NCBI RefSeq assembly: GCF_000828915.1
Contig: NZ_AP014569.1
Location: forward strand, 806,001 to 870,000
DNA: 64,000 nucleotides
Direction: 5' to 3'
From: Serpentinimonas maccroryi
GTDB taxonomy: Bacteria; Pseudomonadota; Gammaproteobacteria; Burkholderiales; Burkholderiaceae_C
Shown: positions 34,962-43,940 of the stretch, piece after piece
Layout: every line of letters begins with the position of its first letter
Numbering within the stretch: position 1 is the first letter of the stretch
The notes under the pieces: generated by a model
The model's input: the letters and a program-made list of their open reading frames with translations, nothing else
Database searches by the model: none
Told to the model about the DNA's origin: nothing
Position numbers and translations under genes: made by a program

Positions 34962-36518
34962 ATGAAAATCATCACCGCCGACGAAGCGGGCGCCCTGATT
35001 CCCGACGAAGCCACCATTTTCTTGGGCGGTTTGGCGGTGACCGGGTTAGCCGAAGAGGTGTTGCACGGCCTCGAGCGCACCTTTTTGCAGACCGGCCATC
35101 CGCGCCAGCTCAGCACTTGGGCCTGTGGCGCGATCGGCAATTCTGGCGCGGCCGGCATGAAGCACTTTGCCCACCCAGGCATGATCAAGCGGGTGGTGGC
35201 CGGTCATTTCGGTCAGACCGGCAAAGAGATGATGAAGATGGTTTTCGATGGCGAAGTCGAGGCCTACAACTTCCCCCAAGGCTCTTTATCGCACCTCACG
35301 CGGCAGATTGCCAACCGTTCGCCGGGCTTGCTGACCCAAGTGGGTCTGGGTACATTTGTCGATCCCCGGCTGGAGGGCGGCAAGATGAACCGCCGTTCGA
35401 CGCAAGACCTGGTCAAACGGGTTCAGTTTGAGGGGCAGGAGTGGCTGTATTACGCGCCACCAAAAATCGACGTCGCCATCATTCGCGGCACCTTGTCCGA
35501 TGAGCGGGGCAACATCACGCTGGACAAAGAAGGCATGCTGCTGGAACAGTTGTCGATCGCCCAAGCGGCCAAGCGCTGCGGGGGCATCGTGATCTGTCAG
35601 GTCGAGGCCGTGGTGCAGGCCGGCAGCTTGCACCCGAAGTCGGTGAAGGTGCCGGGCATGCTGGTCGATTACGTGGTCATCGGCCAACCCGAAAACCACA
35701 TGCAGAGCATTGCCACGCAGTTCAATCCCGCCTTGTGCGGCGATGTGCAGGTGCCGGCGGACCATTTGCAGCCCATGCCGCTGGACGAGCGCAAGGTGAT
35801 CGCGCGCCGTGCGGCCATGGAGCTCACCCCCGGGGCCGTCACGAACCTCGGGATCGGCATTCCGGCCGGCATTCCGACCGTGGCGGCCGAAGAGGGGGTT
35901 TCGGACCTGCTCATGCTCTCGATCGAATCGGGTGTCAATGGGGGCATTCCCGCGCAGCTGGGCGATTTCGGTCTGGCTTACAACGCCGAATCGATCATCG
36001 AGCAAAGCGCCCAGTTTGATTTTTACGACGGCGGCGGGCTGGCGGCTAGCTTTTTGGGTTTGGCCCAGACAGACGCCCATGGCAACGTCAACGTGAGCAA
36101 ATTCAACGGCCGACCTGTGGGCTGCGGTGGCTTCATCAACATCACCCGCGCAACCAAAAAGCTGGTGTTCTGCGGCAGTTTCACCGCCGCAGGGCTGGCG
36201 GTCAAGGTGGGGGAGGGCAGGCTCACCATCGTGCAAGAGGGCAAAGCCCGCAAGTTCATTGACCAAGTCGAGCAAATCACTTTTAACGGCCACGATGCCG
36301 CCTTGCGGCAGCAGGACGTGGTTTTCATCACCGAGCGCGCTGTCTTTCGCTTGCGCGAAGGCGGTCTGGAGCTGACAGAAATTGCGCCAGGTGTCGATCT
36401 GGAGCGGGATGTGCTGGCGCACATGGCTTTCCGGCCCATCATCAAGGATTTGAAGACCATGGACCCCGGCATCTTCAGTGAACGGTGGGGCGGGCTCGGC
36501 GCTCACCTGGGGCGCTGA
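34962..36518 (+). CDS. Acyl-CoA:acetate/3-ketoacid CoA-transferase (fused alpha-beta)
   Basis: 518 residues, both halves of a family I CoA-transferase in one chain (YdiF-like). The catalytic Glu is in MLSIESGVNGG of the second half; the NLGIGIPAGIP stretch marks the beta-type domain. ATG 34962 with CGGAGA upstream. It would move CoA from an aryl- or acyl-CoA to acetate or another acid, releasing the free acid (such as vanillate) while saving the thioester. Operonic with the thiolase; convergent with vanB. Confidence 0.85.
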   Translation: MKIITADEAGALIPDEATIFLGGLAVTGLAEEVLHGLERTFLQTGHPRQLSTWACGAIGNSGAAGMKHFAHPGMIKRVVAGHFGQTGKEMMKMVFDGEVEAYNFPQGSLSHLTRQIANRSPGLLTQVGLGTFVDPRLEGGKMNRRSTQDLVKRVQFEGQEWLYYAPPKIDVAIIRGTLSDERGNITLDKEGMLLEQLSIAQAAKRCGGIVICQVEAVVQAGSLHPKSVKVPGMLVDYVVIGQPENHMQSIATQFNPALCGDVQVPADHLQPMPLDERKVIARRAAMELTPGAVTNLGIGIPAGIPTVAAEEGVSDLLMLSIESGVNGGIPAQLGDFGLAYNAESIIEQSAQFDFYDGGGLAASFLGLAQTDAHGNVNVSKFNGRPVGCGGFINITRATKKLVFCGSFTAAGLAVKVGEGRLTIVQEGKARKFIDQVEQITFNGHDAALRQQDVVFITERAVFRLREGGLELTEIAPGVDLERDVLAHMAFRPIIKDLKTMDPGIFSERWGGLGAHLGR

Positions 36519-36549
36519 AGGCCCAACTGCCGCTCAGCCTCCCAGCCTC

Positions 36550-37518
36550 TCAGAGCTCCAAAACCAAGCGAGGGCTGAGGGCGCGCGAGCAGCAGGGCAA
36601 AAACCGATCGTTGGCCGCGCGTTCCTCGTCGGTGAGGTACTGGTCGCGATGATCCGGCGTGCCGGCGCGCACACCCGTCAGGCAGGTGCCACAGACCCCC
36701 TGTTCGCACGACATGGGGATGTCCAGCCCAGCGGCGAGCAGCGCGGCCAACGCGCTCTGGTGCGCTTGAACGGGGATTACGCGGCCAGAGCTGGCCAGCT
36801 GGAGTTCAAAAGCCCCTTGGTTGGCGCTGGCCACCGGGGCGGCGCCAAAGTATTCGCGGTGTAGGCGATTTTCGGGCCAACCCGCATCACGGCCTGCTTG
36901 CAGCACGGCATCGATGAACCCTTGCGGGCCGCACACATACAGATGCGTGCCAGCGGGTGCTTGGCGGATGGTGGCGGCGATGTCCAACTTCTGCATCGGC
37001 TCGCCATCATCGTAATGGTGCTGCACTTGGGCGGCAAAGGGGGAACTGGCCAAGGTGTCGAGGAATGGCGTGCGTGCCCGCGAACGGGTGCAAAAGTGCA
37101 GCTCAAAGGGCTGCCCGGTTTGGAAAAGCGCTTGCGCCATGGCCCATAGCGGCGTGATACCGATGCCGCCCGCCAGCAACAGATGAAAAGGCGCTTGGGC
37201 GTCGAGCGGAAAATGGTTGCGCGGCGGGCTGATGGCCAGGGCGGTTCCCACTAGAAGGTGCGCATGCACGGCTTGGGAGCCGCCACGGCTGGCCGGATCG
37301 CGCAGCACGGCAATTCGGTAGCAGCTTTCTCCGCCCGGCGGGTTGCAAAGCGAGTAGGGCCGCACCAGCCCCCCCGGCAGATGCACATCGATGTGGGCGC
37401 CGGCAGCAAAAGCAGGCAGCGCATTGCCGTCCTCTGGCACCAGGTCCAGGCTGACGATGTCTAGGGCCTCGATGCGCCGCGCAGCCACGCGCACGGCGAT
37501 CAAATCCAGCTTCATCAT
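36550..37518 (-). CDS. vanB: Vanillate demethylase reductase subunit
   Basis: 322-residue electron-transfer protein: N-terminal FMN-binding reductase part (RPYSLCNPPGGESCYRIAV), NAD part (LLLAGGIGITPLWAMAQ), and a C-terminal plant-type 2Fe-2S domain with MSCEQGVCGTC and FLPCCSR cysteines. This is the VanB/phthalate-dioxygenase-reductase arrangement. It passes electrons from NADH to the Rieske oxygenase encoded just upstream, whose stop overlaps its start by four bases. Confidence 0.88.
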   Translation of the reverse strand: MMKLDLIAVRVAARRIEALDIVSLDLVPEDGNALPAFAAGAHIDVHLPGGLVRPYSLCNPPGGESCYRIAVLRDPASRGGSQAVHAHLLVGTALAISPPRNHFPLDAQAPFHLLLAGGIGITPLWAMAQALFQTGQPFELHFCTRSRARTPFLDTLASSPFAAQVQHHYDDGEPMQKLDIAATIRQAPAGTHLYVCGPQGFIDAVLQAGRDAGWPENRLHREYFGAAPVASANQGAFELQLASSGRVIPVQAHQSALAALLAAGLDIPMSCEQGVCGTCLTGVRAGTPDHRDQYLTDEERAANDRFLPCCSRALSPRLVLEL

Positions 37519-38555
37519 GCCACGACGCCTTGTTCGGCGGCCAGCCAGCGGTCGATGACCTTGCGCGACTGCACGCCCCCGGCGTCGATGTTGAGCATCA
37601 GCAGCTTGCGCTCGGGGTGTGCGCTCAGGTTCTTTTGCTGACGCTCCAGCATTTCTAGGTCTTCAGCGAAGATCTTGCCTTGGCCTTCGCGGATTTTTTC
37701 GGTCAGCTCTGGGTCGGTCGGTTTGAACCGGCGCGCCATGCCCCAGAAGTAATGCATCGAGGTCGCGGTTTCGGGTGTGATGAAGTCCACCACCCAACTG
37801 GCTGCCTTGACCGCATCGGGCGCGTGATAGCCCCCGTTGCCGGCCAGCGCCACGCCCACTTCGATCATCACGTGGCTGGGCGGCGTGAAATGGCAGATTT
37901 GCCAGCGGTCAACCGGCCGATCGTCGGGCAGCCCGTTCAGGCGCAAAGCCATTTGCCAAAAGGGCGGGGCCTCGATCCCCTCCATGTAGCGCTCGGTGAT
38001 GACATGGTCGCCTGCGACACGGGTTTGACAGGGCGCTTCGTCTATTTCTTTCTGCCCGATGCTGTTGCTGTGCACGTAGGTTTCGTGCGTCAGGTCCATC
38101 AGGTTGTCGATCATCAACCGGTAGTCGCAGCCGATGTGATACAGCCCGCCGCCGTAGCCGAAAGCCGGGTTGCCCAGCCACTCGAACTGGGGAATCAGCG
38201 CCACATCGGCCTGGCTGGGGTGGCCCGGCCACACCCACACGAAGCCATGCGCCTCATGCACCGGGTAACTGGCGATGGCCGGAAAACCCCGCACGCGCTG
38301 ACACGGCATCGAGGCCGTCTTGCCATCACCCCCCATGGCCAAGCCGTGGTAGCCGCACACCAAGGTGTCGCCTTGCACAAAGCCCAGCGACAGCGGCGCA
38401 CCCCGATGGGGGCAAAAATCTTCAACGGCCGCGACCTGCCCGCTGGCCTGGCGGAAAAAAGCCATCGGCTTGTTGCAGATGTGACGACCCAGCGGGCGCG
38501 TGCTGCCTATCTCGTGGCTGCGCGCAGCCACATACCAGGTGTTGAGCGGGTACAT
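37515..38555 (-). CDS. vanA: Vanillate O-demethylase oxygenase subunit
   Basis: 346-residue Rieske oxygenase. The 2Fe-2S ligands are C48/H50 (DFCPHRGAP) and C67/H70 (VCGYHGL). The mononuclear iron site is around NLMDLTHETYVHSNSIG. It matches VanA, which removes the methyl group of vanillate as formaldehyde to give protocatechuate, the substrate of the pmd operon in this window. A perfect palindrome 26 bases upstream of the start is a likely repressor operator. Related methoxybenzoates could also be substrates. Confidence 0.9.
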   Translation of the reverse strand: MYPLNTWYVAARSHEIGSTRPLGRHICNKPMAFFRQASGQVAAVEDFCPHRGAPLSLGFVQGDTLVCGYHGLAMGGDGKTASMPCQRVRGFPAIASYPVHEAHGFVWVWPGHPSQADVALIPQFEWLGNPAFGYGGGLYHIGCDYRLMIDNLMDLTHETYVHSNSIGQKEIDEAPCQTRVAGDHVITERYMEGIEAPPFWQMALRLNGLPDDRPVDRWQICHFTPPSHVMIEVGVALAGNGGYHAPDAVKAASWVVDFITPETATSMHYFWGMARRFKPTDPELTEKIREGQGKIFAEDLEMLERQQKNLSAHPERKLLMLNIDAGGVQSRKVIDRWLAAEQGVVA

Positions 38556-38580
38556 GCAGGTCTCCTATAGGTGATTGTTT

Positions 38581-38600
38581 ACATTCAGTGTACTGAATGT
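38581..38600. promoter_or_regulatory. Palindromic operator upstream of vanA
   Basis: ACATTCAGT-GT-ACTGAATGT: nine-base arms with no mismatch around a two-base centre. It lies in the vanA leader or promoter, between vanA and the MarR-type gene that follows downstream. Size and symmetry fit a MarR/VanR-type dimer; binding is inferred. Confidence 0.65.
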
Positions 38601-38639
38601 GATGTTATTTTAGTACGTTAGGCCGTTTTGGCAAGAGGG

Positions 38640-39095
38640 CTATCTGGAAGAACGTTCGTTGGGTAGGGGTGTTGTCAGTCCCGCAAATTTGGACAGCAGC
38701 CGCACGAGCTCCGCCTGCTCCTCGGCAGACAAGGAAGCCATCAAACGCTCGTACATGGGGGCGACGCGCGGCAACATGTCTGCGAGGATTGCTTTCCCTT
38801 GTGCGGTCAGACTCAAGCTGCGCTGTCGCCGGGGCAGCAGCTTGCGGACAATCCAGCCTTTGGCTTCAAGGCGCGTGGCGATGTCCGCAGTGGTTGAGGT
38901 ATCCAGGGCCACCTTTACGGCCAGAGTCACTTGGTCGATATCGGGCGTTTCAGCAAGAGCACGCAGCACAGCGTACTGGACGGGGGTGACTTGACGGCCA
39001 TGCACCTCATGGAAAGCGGCAACGGCCAACTGGTGGGCGCGACGGATCAGGTGACCAGGCTCGCGATACAGGTGTGCATCAAAAAGGGGCTTCAC
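38640..39095 (-). CDS. MarR-family regulator, probably of vanAB
   Basis: 151 residues with helix-turn-helix LAVKVALDTSTTADIATRLE and wing KLLPRRQRSLSLTAQG. It lies directly upstream of vanA on the same strand; the strong palindrome between the two genes is its likely target. The spacing to the upstream Bug-type gene (60 bases) allows co-transcription. Ligand may be vanillate or protocatechuate; not shown by sequence. Confidence 0.82.
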   Translation of the reverse strand: MKPLFDAHLYREPGHLIRRAHQLAVAAFHEVHGRQVTPVQYAVLRALAETPDIDQVTLAVKVALDTSTTADIATRLEAKGWIVRKLLPRRQRSLSLTAQGKAILADMLPRVAPMYERLMASLSAEEQAELVRLLSKFAGLTTPLPNERSSR

Positions 39096-39154
39096 AGGTC
39101 TGAAGGATACGTCAAACCGTGAAGCCCCTGGAGCATGCCTGAACGAGGATGCTT

Positions 39155-40150
39155 TTATTCAGCGGTAATGCCCGCTTGCCGGATGAATTGCCCAAAGCGG
39201 TTGCGGTCGCTCGTCATGCGTTCGGCAAAAGCCTGACGGCTCAAGGCCATCGGTTCAGCGCCCATGGCGCGTATCGCCTCTTGCACCCGTGCGTTTGTCA
39301 GCGTGCGGTTGACTTCTTGGTGCAGCCGGTCGAGCAAGGAAACGGGTGTGCCGCTGGGCATGTAAATGCCAAACAGCGTGTCCACGTCAAAACCGGGGAA
39401 GCCGGATTCCACCAGGGTGGGGACGTTGGGAAACTGTGCTGCTCGCACCGGGCTTCCCACGCCCAAAAGCCGCAAACGGCCCGCGGCGGCATGGGGCAGG
39501 CCAGGGCCGGAATCGAACATGAACTGAATCTCGCCACTGAGCAAGGCGGCCAAGGCGGGCGCTGCACCGCGATAAGGCACGTGCGATGCCTGGAGCCCTA
39601 CCTGACGCAGCATCATTTCGGCCGCTAGGTGGGGTGAGCTGCCCTGGCCGTTGGAGCCGTAGTTGAGACGAGCCGGGTTGGCACGGATGTGAGCCACCAG
39701 CTCTTGAACGTTGTTGGCGGGTACCGAAGGATGCACCATCAGGAACAGGGACAGCCGCGCGACCGAGGCCAGCGGAATCACGTCGCGCTCGGCATCGAAC
39801 GGCATCTGGCTAAAGAGGAAGGGGTTGGAAATCATGGTGCTGCCCGGGCTGAACAGCATCGTGTAGCCATCTGCCGCAGAGCGCGCGGCCTCGGAAGCGC
39901 CGAGGTTGCCCGATGCCCCCGCACGGTTGACCACCACCACCGGTTGACCCAGCGATTCGGCGAGCACCGCCGCGATCGGGCGCGCGATGGCGTCCGAGCT
40001 GCCGCCAGCGGGGAAGTTGACCATCAAGCGTATCGAGCGGCTGGGCCAGCTCGACTGGGCCCAGGCGGGTATCGTGGCTGCGCTGAGGGCCAGCCCCGCG
40101 CCTAGGGCGAGAGCGTGACGACGATTCAGCTGGGGTGGGCGATGGGTCAT
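39155..40150 (-). CDS. Bug/TctC-type tripartite tricarboxylate transporter binding protein
   Basis: 331-residue periplasmic solute-binding protein. Signal peptide with an arginine pair (NRRHALALGAGLALSAATIP, cleavage near AWAQ). Family motifs: RSIRLMVNFPAGGSSDAIAR, VVNRAGASGNLGASEAA, YGSNGQGSSPHLAAEM and VPYRGAAPALAALLSG. Such proteins are numerous in Burkholderiales and often work without a local permease. Next to vanAB it could bind an aromatic acid, but the ligand cannot be read from sequence. Confidence 0.88.
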   Translation of the reverse strand: MTHRPPQLNRRHALALGAGLALSAATIPAWAQSSWPSRSIRLMVNFPAGGSSDAIARPIAAVLAESLGQPVVVVNRAGASGNLGASEAARSAADGYTMLFSPGSTMISNPFLFSQMPFDAERDVIPLASVARLSLFLMVHPSVPANNVQELVAHIRANPARLNYGSNGQGSSPHLAAEMMLRQVGLQASHVPYRGAAPALAALLSGEIQFMFDSGPGLPHAAAGRLRLLGVGSPVRAAQFPNVPTLVESGFPGFDVDTLFGIYMPSGTPVSLLDRLHQEVNRTLTNARVQEAIRAMGAEPMALSRQAFAERMTSDRNRFGQFIRQAGITAE

Positions 40151-40329
40151 GGGTTGCTCCTGGTGCGGATTTATGGGGCTTTGCGGCTGCCGTCCGACTT
40201 GACGTGCAGATGGTTGTGCAGCTTAATTGAAGAATAGTTATATTTCATCAGTGTTTTCCCGGAGCGCAAGCGGTGTTTTTTGGCCAGCCGGTGCCGGGCC
40301 GGGCGATGGCCTACTGCGCAGGCACGCGA

Positions 40330-42354
40330 TCAGCGCATCAACAGCGCCATGAGCAGCAGCAGCGCCAGCAGCGCCGCTCCGGCCACGGGCAGGCGGCGCA
40401 GTTGGCGCTCTTCGAGCCACAGGGTGCGCGGCCAGCGGTGTGCCGGGGTGGGGCTGGGGCCGCGGTAGCGGTCCAGCTGCGCCGACAGCGCCAGCATGGC
40501 GAGCCAAAAGCGCTGCAGCGGCGCTTCGATCAGGCCCAGCAGGTCGCCGGGGGTGATCTGGGGCGGGGTGCGTAAGGGCTGGCTGTGGCTGCTGTGCGGG
40601 CGGCCCGTCAGGGTGTAGCCCGACCAGTGCAGCGCAGCCCCAGCCAGCGCCGCACCGAGCAGCAGCGGCAGCATTGCCAGGGCAAAGCTCAGGGCTGGGA
40701 AGGCCAGCGCGGGCGCTGCGGCGAATGGCGGCGGCAGACCCGGCGGCGCGATGCCCAAAAACACCAGCAGACCGGGCACGCCCAAGGCGAGCGAAGCCAG
40801 CAGCAGCGCCAGCCAAGGCGCGCGCAGCGTGGGGGTGGCGTGCCCGCCGGCGGGGGCAGCGGCGCTGGCGGTGCCTGGTGCAGCGGTAGTTGCGGTGGCA
40901 GCCGTGGCAGCGGTGGTTGCGGTGCCCCCTGTGCTTGCCGTGGCTGCGGTCGCTGCTGAGGCTGCATGAGCATGGGCATCGGGGTCTGCCTGCGGTTGCG
41001 CCTGCAACCACAGCAGGCGCAGCATCAGCAGCGTGGTGCCCAAGGCCCCGATGGGCAGCAGCCAGGTGAGCGCTTCGGGCCATGGGGCGGGCAGGCTGGA
41101 GAGCGCCTGCTTGAGCCCGTCTTTGGCCCAAAAGCCGCTGCTCAGGGGCAGACCGGCCAGTGCCAAGGCGGGCAGGGCTTGCATGGCCAGTGCCCAGCGC
41201 CGCGCCGCGCCCGCGGCCTGCGCCAGCGCCGCCACACCCAAGAACAGGGTGCCCTTGGCCAGCCCGTGGTGCAGGGCGTAGAGCGCCAGCGCCGGGGCCA
41301 GCGCCGGCCAAGCGCCGGGGTGCAGCAGCGCCGCGCCGATGCCCAGCGTCATGAACCCCATTTGGCTGATGCTGGAATAGGCCAGCAACACCTTGGGCTG
41401 GCGCTGGGTGAGCCCGATCAGCACCGCGATCAGCGCCGCCAGCAGCCCCAGCAGCAGCGCCGCCGCGCCCAGCAGCGGCCAAGGCTCGGTGCCCAGGGGC
41501 AATAACCGCATCCAGCCCAGCAGCCCGGCCTTGATCATCACGCCCGAGAGCACGGCGCTGGCCGGTGTCGGGGCCACCGGGTGCGCCAGCGGCAGCCACA
41601 GGTGCAGCCCCAGCACCCCGGCCTTGACGCCAAATCCCAAAAAAATCAGCGCCGTGGCCAAGCTGGCGTGCTGCCCACCGTTGCCTTCCAGCGGCAGGGC
41701 GAGCGATTCGCTGCCGGCCACGCGCAGCAGCAACCCGGACAGCAGCAGCGCCTCGCCCAGCACCGCCATGATCAGATAGACCCGACCGGCGCGCCAAGCG
41801 TCGGCGCTGCGCGCATGCACCACCAAGCCGTAAGCGGCAAAGCTCATCAGGGCAAAACCGGCGTAAAAACCGATGGCGTCTTGGGCCACGATCAGCCACA
41901 GGTTGCCGCTCAGCGCCGCCAGCCAAAAGCCCCACAGCGCGTGGCGCCGTTCGTCGTGGCGGTGATAGATCTGTGCGGCCCAGCCGGCTAGGCTCCAGAG
42001 CAGGCCCGCGAGCAGCAAAAAGACGGTGCCTAGGCCGTCGAGCCCAAAGCGCAGGCCCAGCAGCAGCTGCGGCCACTCCAGCGCCATGGGCGGTGCAGCG
42101 GGTGCGGCCAAGCTCACCGTGGGGCCGGTCAGGGCAGCGCCAAGAATAGTAGCGCTAAGGGCAGGGCCCAAGGCGGCGTACAAGGCCGCATACAGGGCAA
42201 GCAGCAGCGCCGGCACAGCCGCCCAAGGGGCCAGCGCGGTTGCCAAGGCACGGCTGCGCCGCCACAGCAGCAGCAAGATCAGCAGCAGCGGAAACAGGGG
42301 CAGCAGCGGCAGCCACGGCAGCGGCACGGCAGCCAGCGCCAGGGTGCTGTTCAT
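40330..42354 (-). CDS. Proton-conducting antiporter-like membrane subunit (NuoL/MrpA-N type)
   Basis: 674 residues, about 15 hydrophobic helices, last gene of the Mrp-like operon. The proton_antipo_M core is clear: KAGVLGLHLWLPLAHPVAPT (conserved Lys and His), VMIKAGLLGWMRLL and LLAYSSISQMGFMTLG. A long Ala/Thr-rich linker follows residue ~430 (TAATASTGGTATTAATAATA), with His residues just before it (DAHAHAA). ATG 42354 overlaps the upstream stop by four bases. It may fill the place of MrpA's N-terminal part. Confidence 0.8.
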   Translation of the reverse strand: MNSTLALAAVPLPWLPLLPLFPLLLILLLLWRRSRALATALAPWAAVPALLLALYAALYAALGPALSATILGAALTGPTVSLAAPAAPPMALEWPQLLLGLRFGLDGLGTVFLLLAGLLWSLAGWAAQIYHRHDERRHALWGFWLAALSGNLWLIVAQDAIGFYAGFALMSFAAYGLVVHARSADAWRAGRVYLIMAVLGEALLLSGLLLRVAGSESLALPLEGNGGQHASLATALIFLGFGVKAGVLGLHLWLPLAHPVAPTPASAVLSGVMIKAGLLGWMRLLPLGTEPWPLLGAAALLLGLLAALIAVLIGLTQRQPKVLLAYSSISQMGFMTLGIGAALLHPGAWPALAPALALYALHHGLAKGTLFLGVAALAQAAGAARRWALAMQALPALALAGLPLSSGFWAKDGLKQALSSLPAPWPEALTWLLPIGALGTTLLMLRLLWLQAQPQADPDAHAHAASAATAATASTGGTATTAATAATATTAAPGTASAAAPAGGHATPTLRAPWLALLLASLALGVPGLLVFLGIAPPGLPPPFAAAPALAFPALSFALAMLPLLLGAALAGAALHWSGYTLTGRPHSSHSQPLRTPPQITPGDLLGLIEAPLQRFWLAMLALSAQLDRYRGPSPTPAHRWPRTLWLEERQLRRLPVAGAALLALLLLMALLMR

Positions 42355-43940
42355 GGCAGGTACTCGGTGGCGGTGATGAACCGCACCCAATCCAGCGGGC
42401 TCAGCGGCACCCCGGCCGCCAGACCGGCGAGCAGCGCCAGCGCCGCCGCGCAGAGCGTGGGCAGCAGCAGCAAGGGGGCGGCGTCGCCAGTGCGGGGTGG
42501 CGGGGCGGCGTCGTCGGCCACGGTCGGATGCGCGTGCGCTGGGCGGTTTTGATGAGCAGCATGGGCAGCATGGGCAGCATGGGCAGCATGGGCTTCGTGC
42601 GGCCAGCTCGGTGGCGGGGCCTCGAACCAAGCCAAGCGCAGTATCGGCAAAAAGTAGGCGGCGTTGAGCAGGCTCGAAAACAGCAGCACCGCCAGCACCC
42701 AGCCCAAGCCGGCTTCGATCGCCCCCAGCCCCAGATACCACTTGCTGATGAAGCCCGCCACCGGGGGCACGCCGATCATCCCCAGCGCGCCGATGGTGAA
42801 GGCGGCCGTGGTCCAAGGCATGCGCTGCCCGATGCCGGCCATTTGGCTGATGCGGTGCACGCCCAGCGTTTCGGCGTAGTTGCCGGCGCAGAAAAACAGC
42901 GTGATCTTCATGATGCCTTGGTGCACCAGATGCACCAGACCGCCGATGGTGCCGGCTGGGCCGAACAGCGCCACCCCGAGCACGATGTACGAGACCTGGC
43001 TCACGGTCGAGTAGGCCAAGCGGCGCTTCAGGTCGTCTTGCGTCAGGGCGCGCAACGAGCCAAAGACGATGGTCACCGAAGCCACCACGGCCAGCGGCAG
43101 CAGCACACCCAAATTGTGCGCAAACTCGATGCCAAAGACTTCATAGACCACGCGCACGATGCCAAAGGCCCCGGCCTTGACCACGGCCACCGCGTGCAGC
43201 AGCGCCGACACCGGGGCCGGGGCCACCATGGCTTGCGGCAGCCAGCCATGCAGCGGCGCGATCGCCGCTTTGACGCCCAGCCCGGCGATGAACAGGGCAA
43301 AAATCCCCACCAGCATCCAGTTTTCTACGCCTGCCGTGGCCTCCAGCGCAACCAAGGCGCCGCCGGAGCGGAACTCCACCGGCCCCACCAGCGTTTGCAA
43401 CCAGACGATGGCGGCCAGCAGCACCACCCCGCCGCCCAAGGTGTAGGCGAGGTAGCGCGCCCCGGCTTGCAGCACCTGCGGGGTGCCGCGGTGCACCACC
43501 AGCGGGTAGGTGGCTAGGGTGAGCAGTTCGTAGAACAAAAAGAAGGTGAGCAGATTGCCCGAGAGCGCAATGCCCACCGTGGCCGTGACGCACAGGCTGA
43601 AAAAACCAAAAAACCGGCTGCGGTTGGGCGAGTGCTCGAGGTAGCCGATGGCATAGACGGTGGTGAGCAGCCACAGCACCGCCGACAGGGTGACGAACAG
43701 CAGCCCGAGCGGGTCGGCGCGCAGCAGCAGCTCGTGCCCGGGCAGGAAGGGCAGGCGCAGCTCGTAGCTGATGCCCTGCTGCGTGCCCCACAGCATGGCC
43801 GCCACGCACGCCAGCTTGAGCACGGCCGCGCCCAGGTTGAGCGCGCTGCGCCAGCCCACGCTGCGCTCGGGCAGAAAAAATATGATCAACCCAGCCAGCA
43901 GCGAGCTGGCCAGGGTCAGGGGCAGCAGCCAGTCGTTCAT
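42351..43940 (-). CDS. Mrp/complex I-like antiporter subunit D (second antiporter-like subunit)
   Basis: 529 residues, about 14 membrane helices. Core motifs: the helix-break FYELLTLATYPLV with its essential Glu, GVKAAIAPLHGWLPQAMVAP, VVKAGAFGIVRVV and LAYSTVSQVSYIVLG. A C-terminal loop carries a His/Ala repeat (HEAHAAHAAHAAHAAHQ) coded by 9-bp DNA repeats. Overlaps both neighbours. It is an ion- or proton-translocating subunit in the inner membrane. Confidence 0.85.
   Translation of the reverse strand: MNDWLLPLTLASSLLAGLIIFFLPERSVGWRSALNLGAAVLKLACVAAMLWGTQQGISYELRLPFLPGHELLLRADPLGLLFVTLSAVLWLLTTVYAIGYLEHSPNRSRFFGFFSLCVTATVGIALSGNLLTFFLFYELLTLATYPLVVHRGTPQVLQAGARYLAYTLGGGVVLLAAIVWLQTLVGPVEFRSGGALVALEATAGVENWMLVGIFALFIAGLGVKAAIAPLHGWLPQAMVAPAPVSALLHAVAVVKAGAFGIVRVVYEVFGIEFAHNLGVLLPLAVVASVTIVFGSLRALTQDDLKRRLAYSTVSQVSYIVLGVALFGPAGTIGGLVHLVHQGIMKITLFFCAGNYAETLGVHRISQMAGIGQRMPWTTAAFTIGALGMIGVPPVAGFISKWYLGLGAIEAGLGWVLAVLLFSSLLNAAYFLPILRLAWFEAPPPSWPHEAHAAHAAHAAHAAHQNRPAHAHPTVADDAAPPPRTGDAAPLLLLPTLCAAALALLAGLAAGVPLSPLDWVRFITATEYLP
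42556..42591. repeat. 9-bp tandem repeat inside the antiporter gene (four perfect copies)
   Basis: GCAGCATGG four times in a row on the plus strand, encoding the His-Ala-Ala run of the minus-strand gene. Being a multiple of three, copy changes would alter only the length of the His-rich loop. Confidence 0.9.

Noticed and set aside
40238-42076. A 612-codon Arg/Pro/Ala-rich frame overlapping the last antiporter gene
   Set aside because: Composition is that of a shadow frame; the overlapping frame has clear membrane helices and antiporter motifs.
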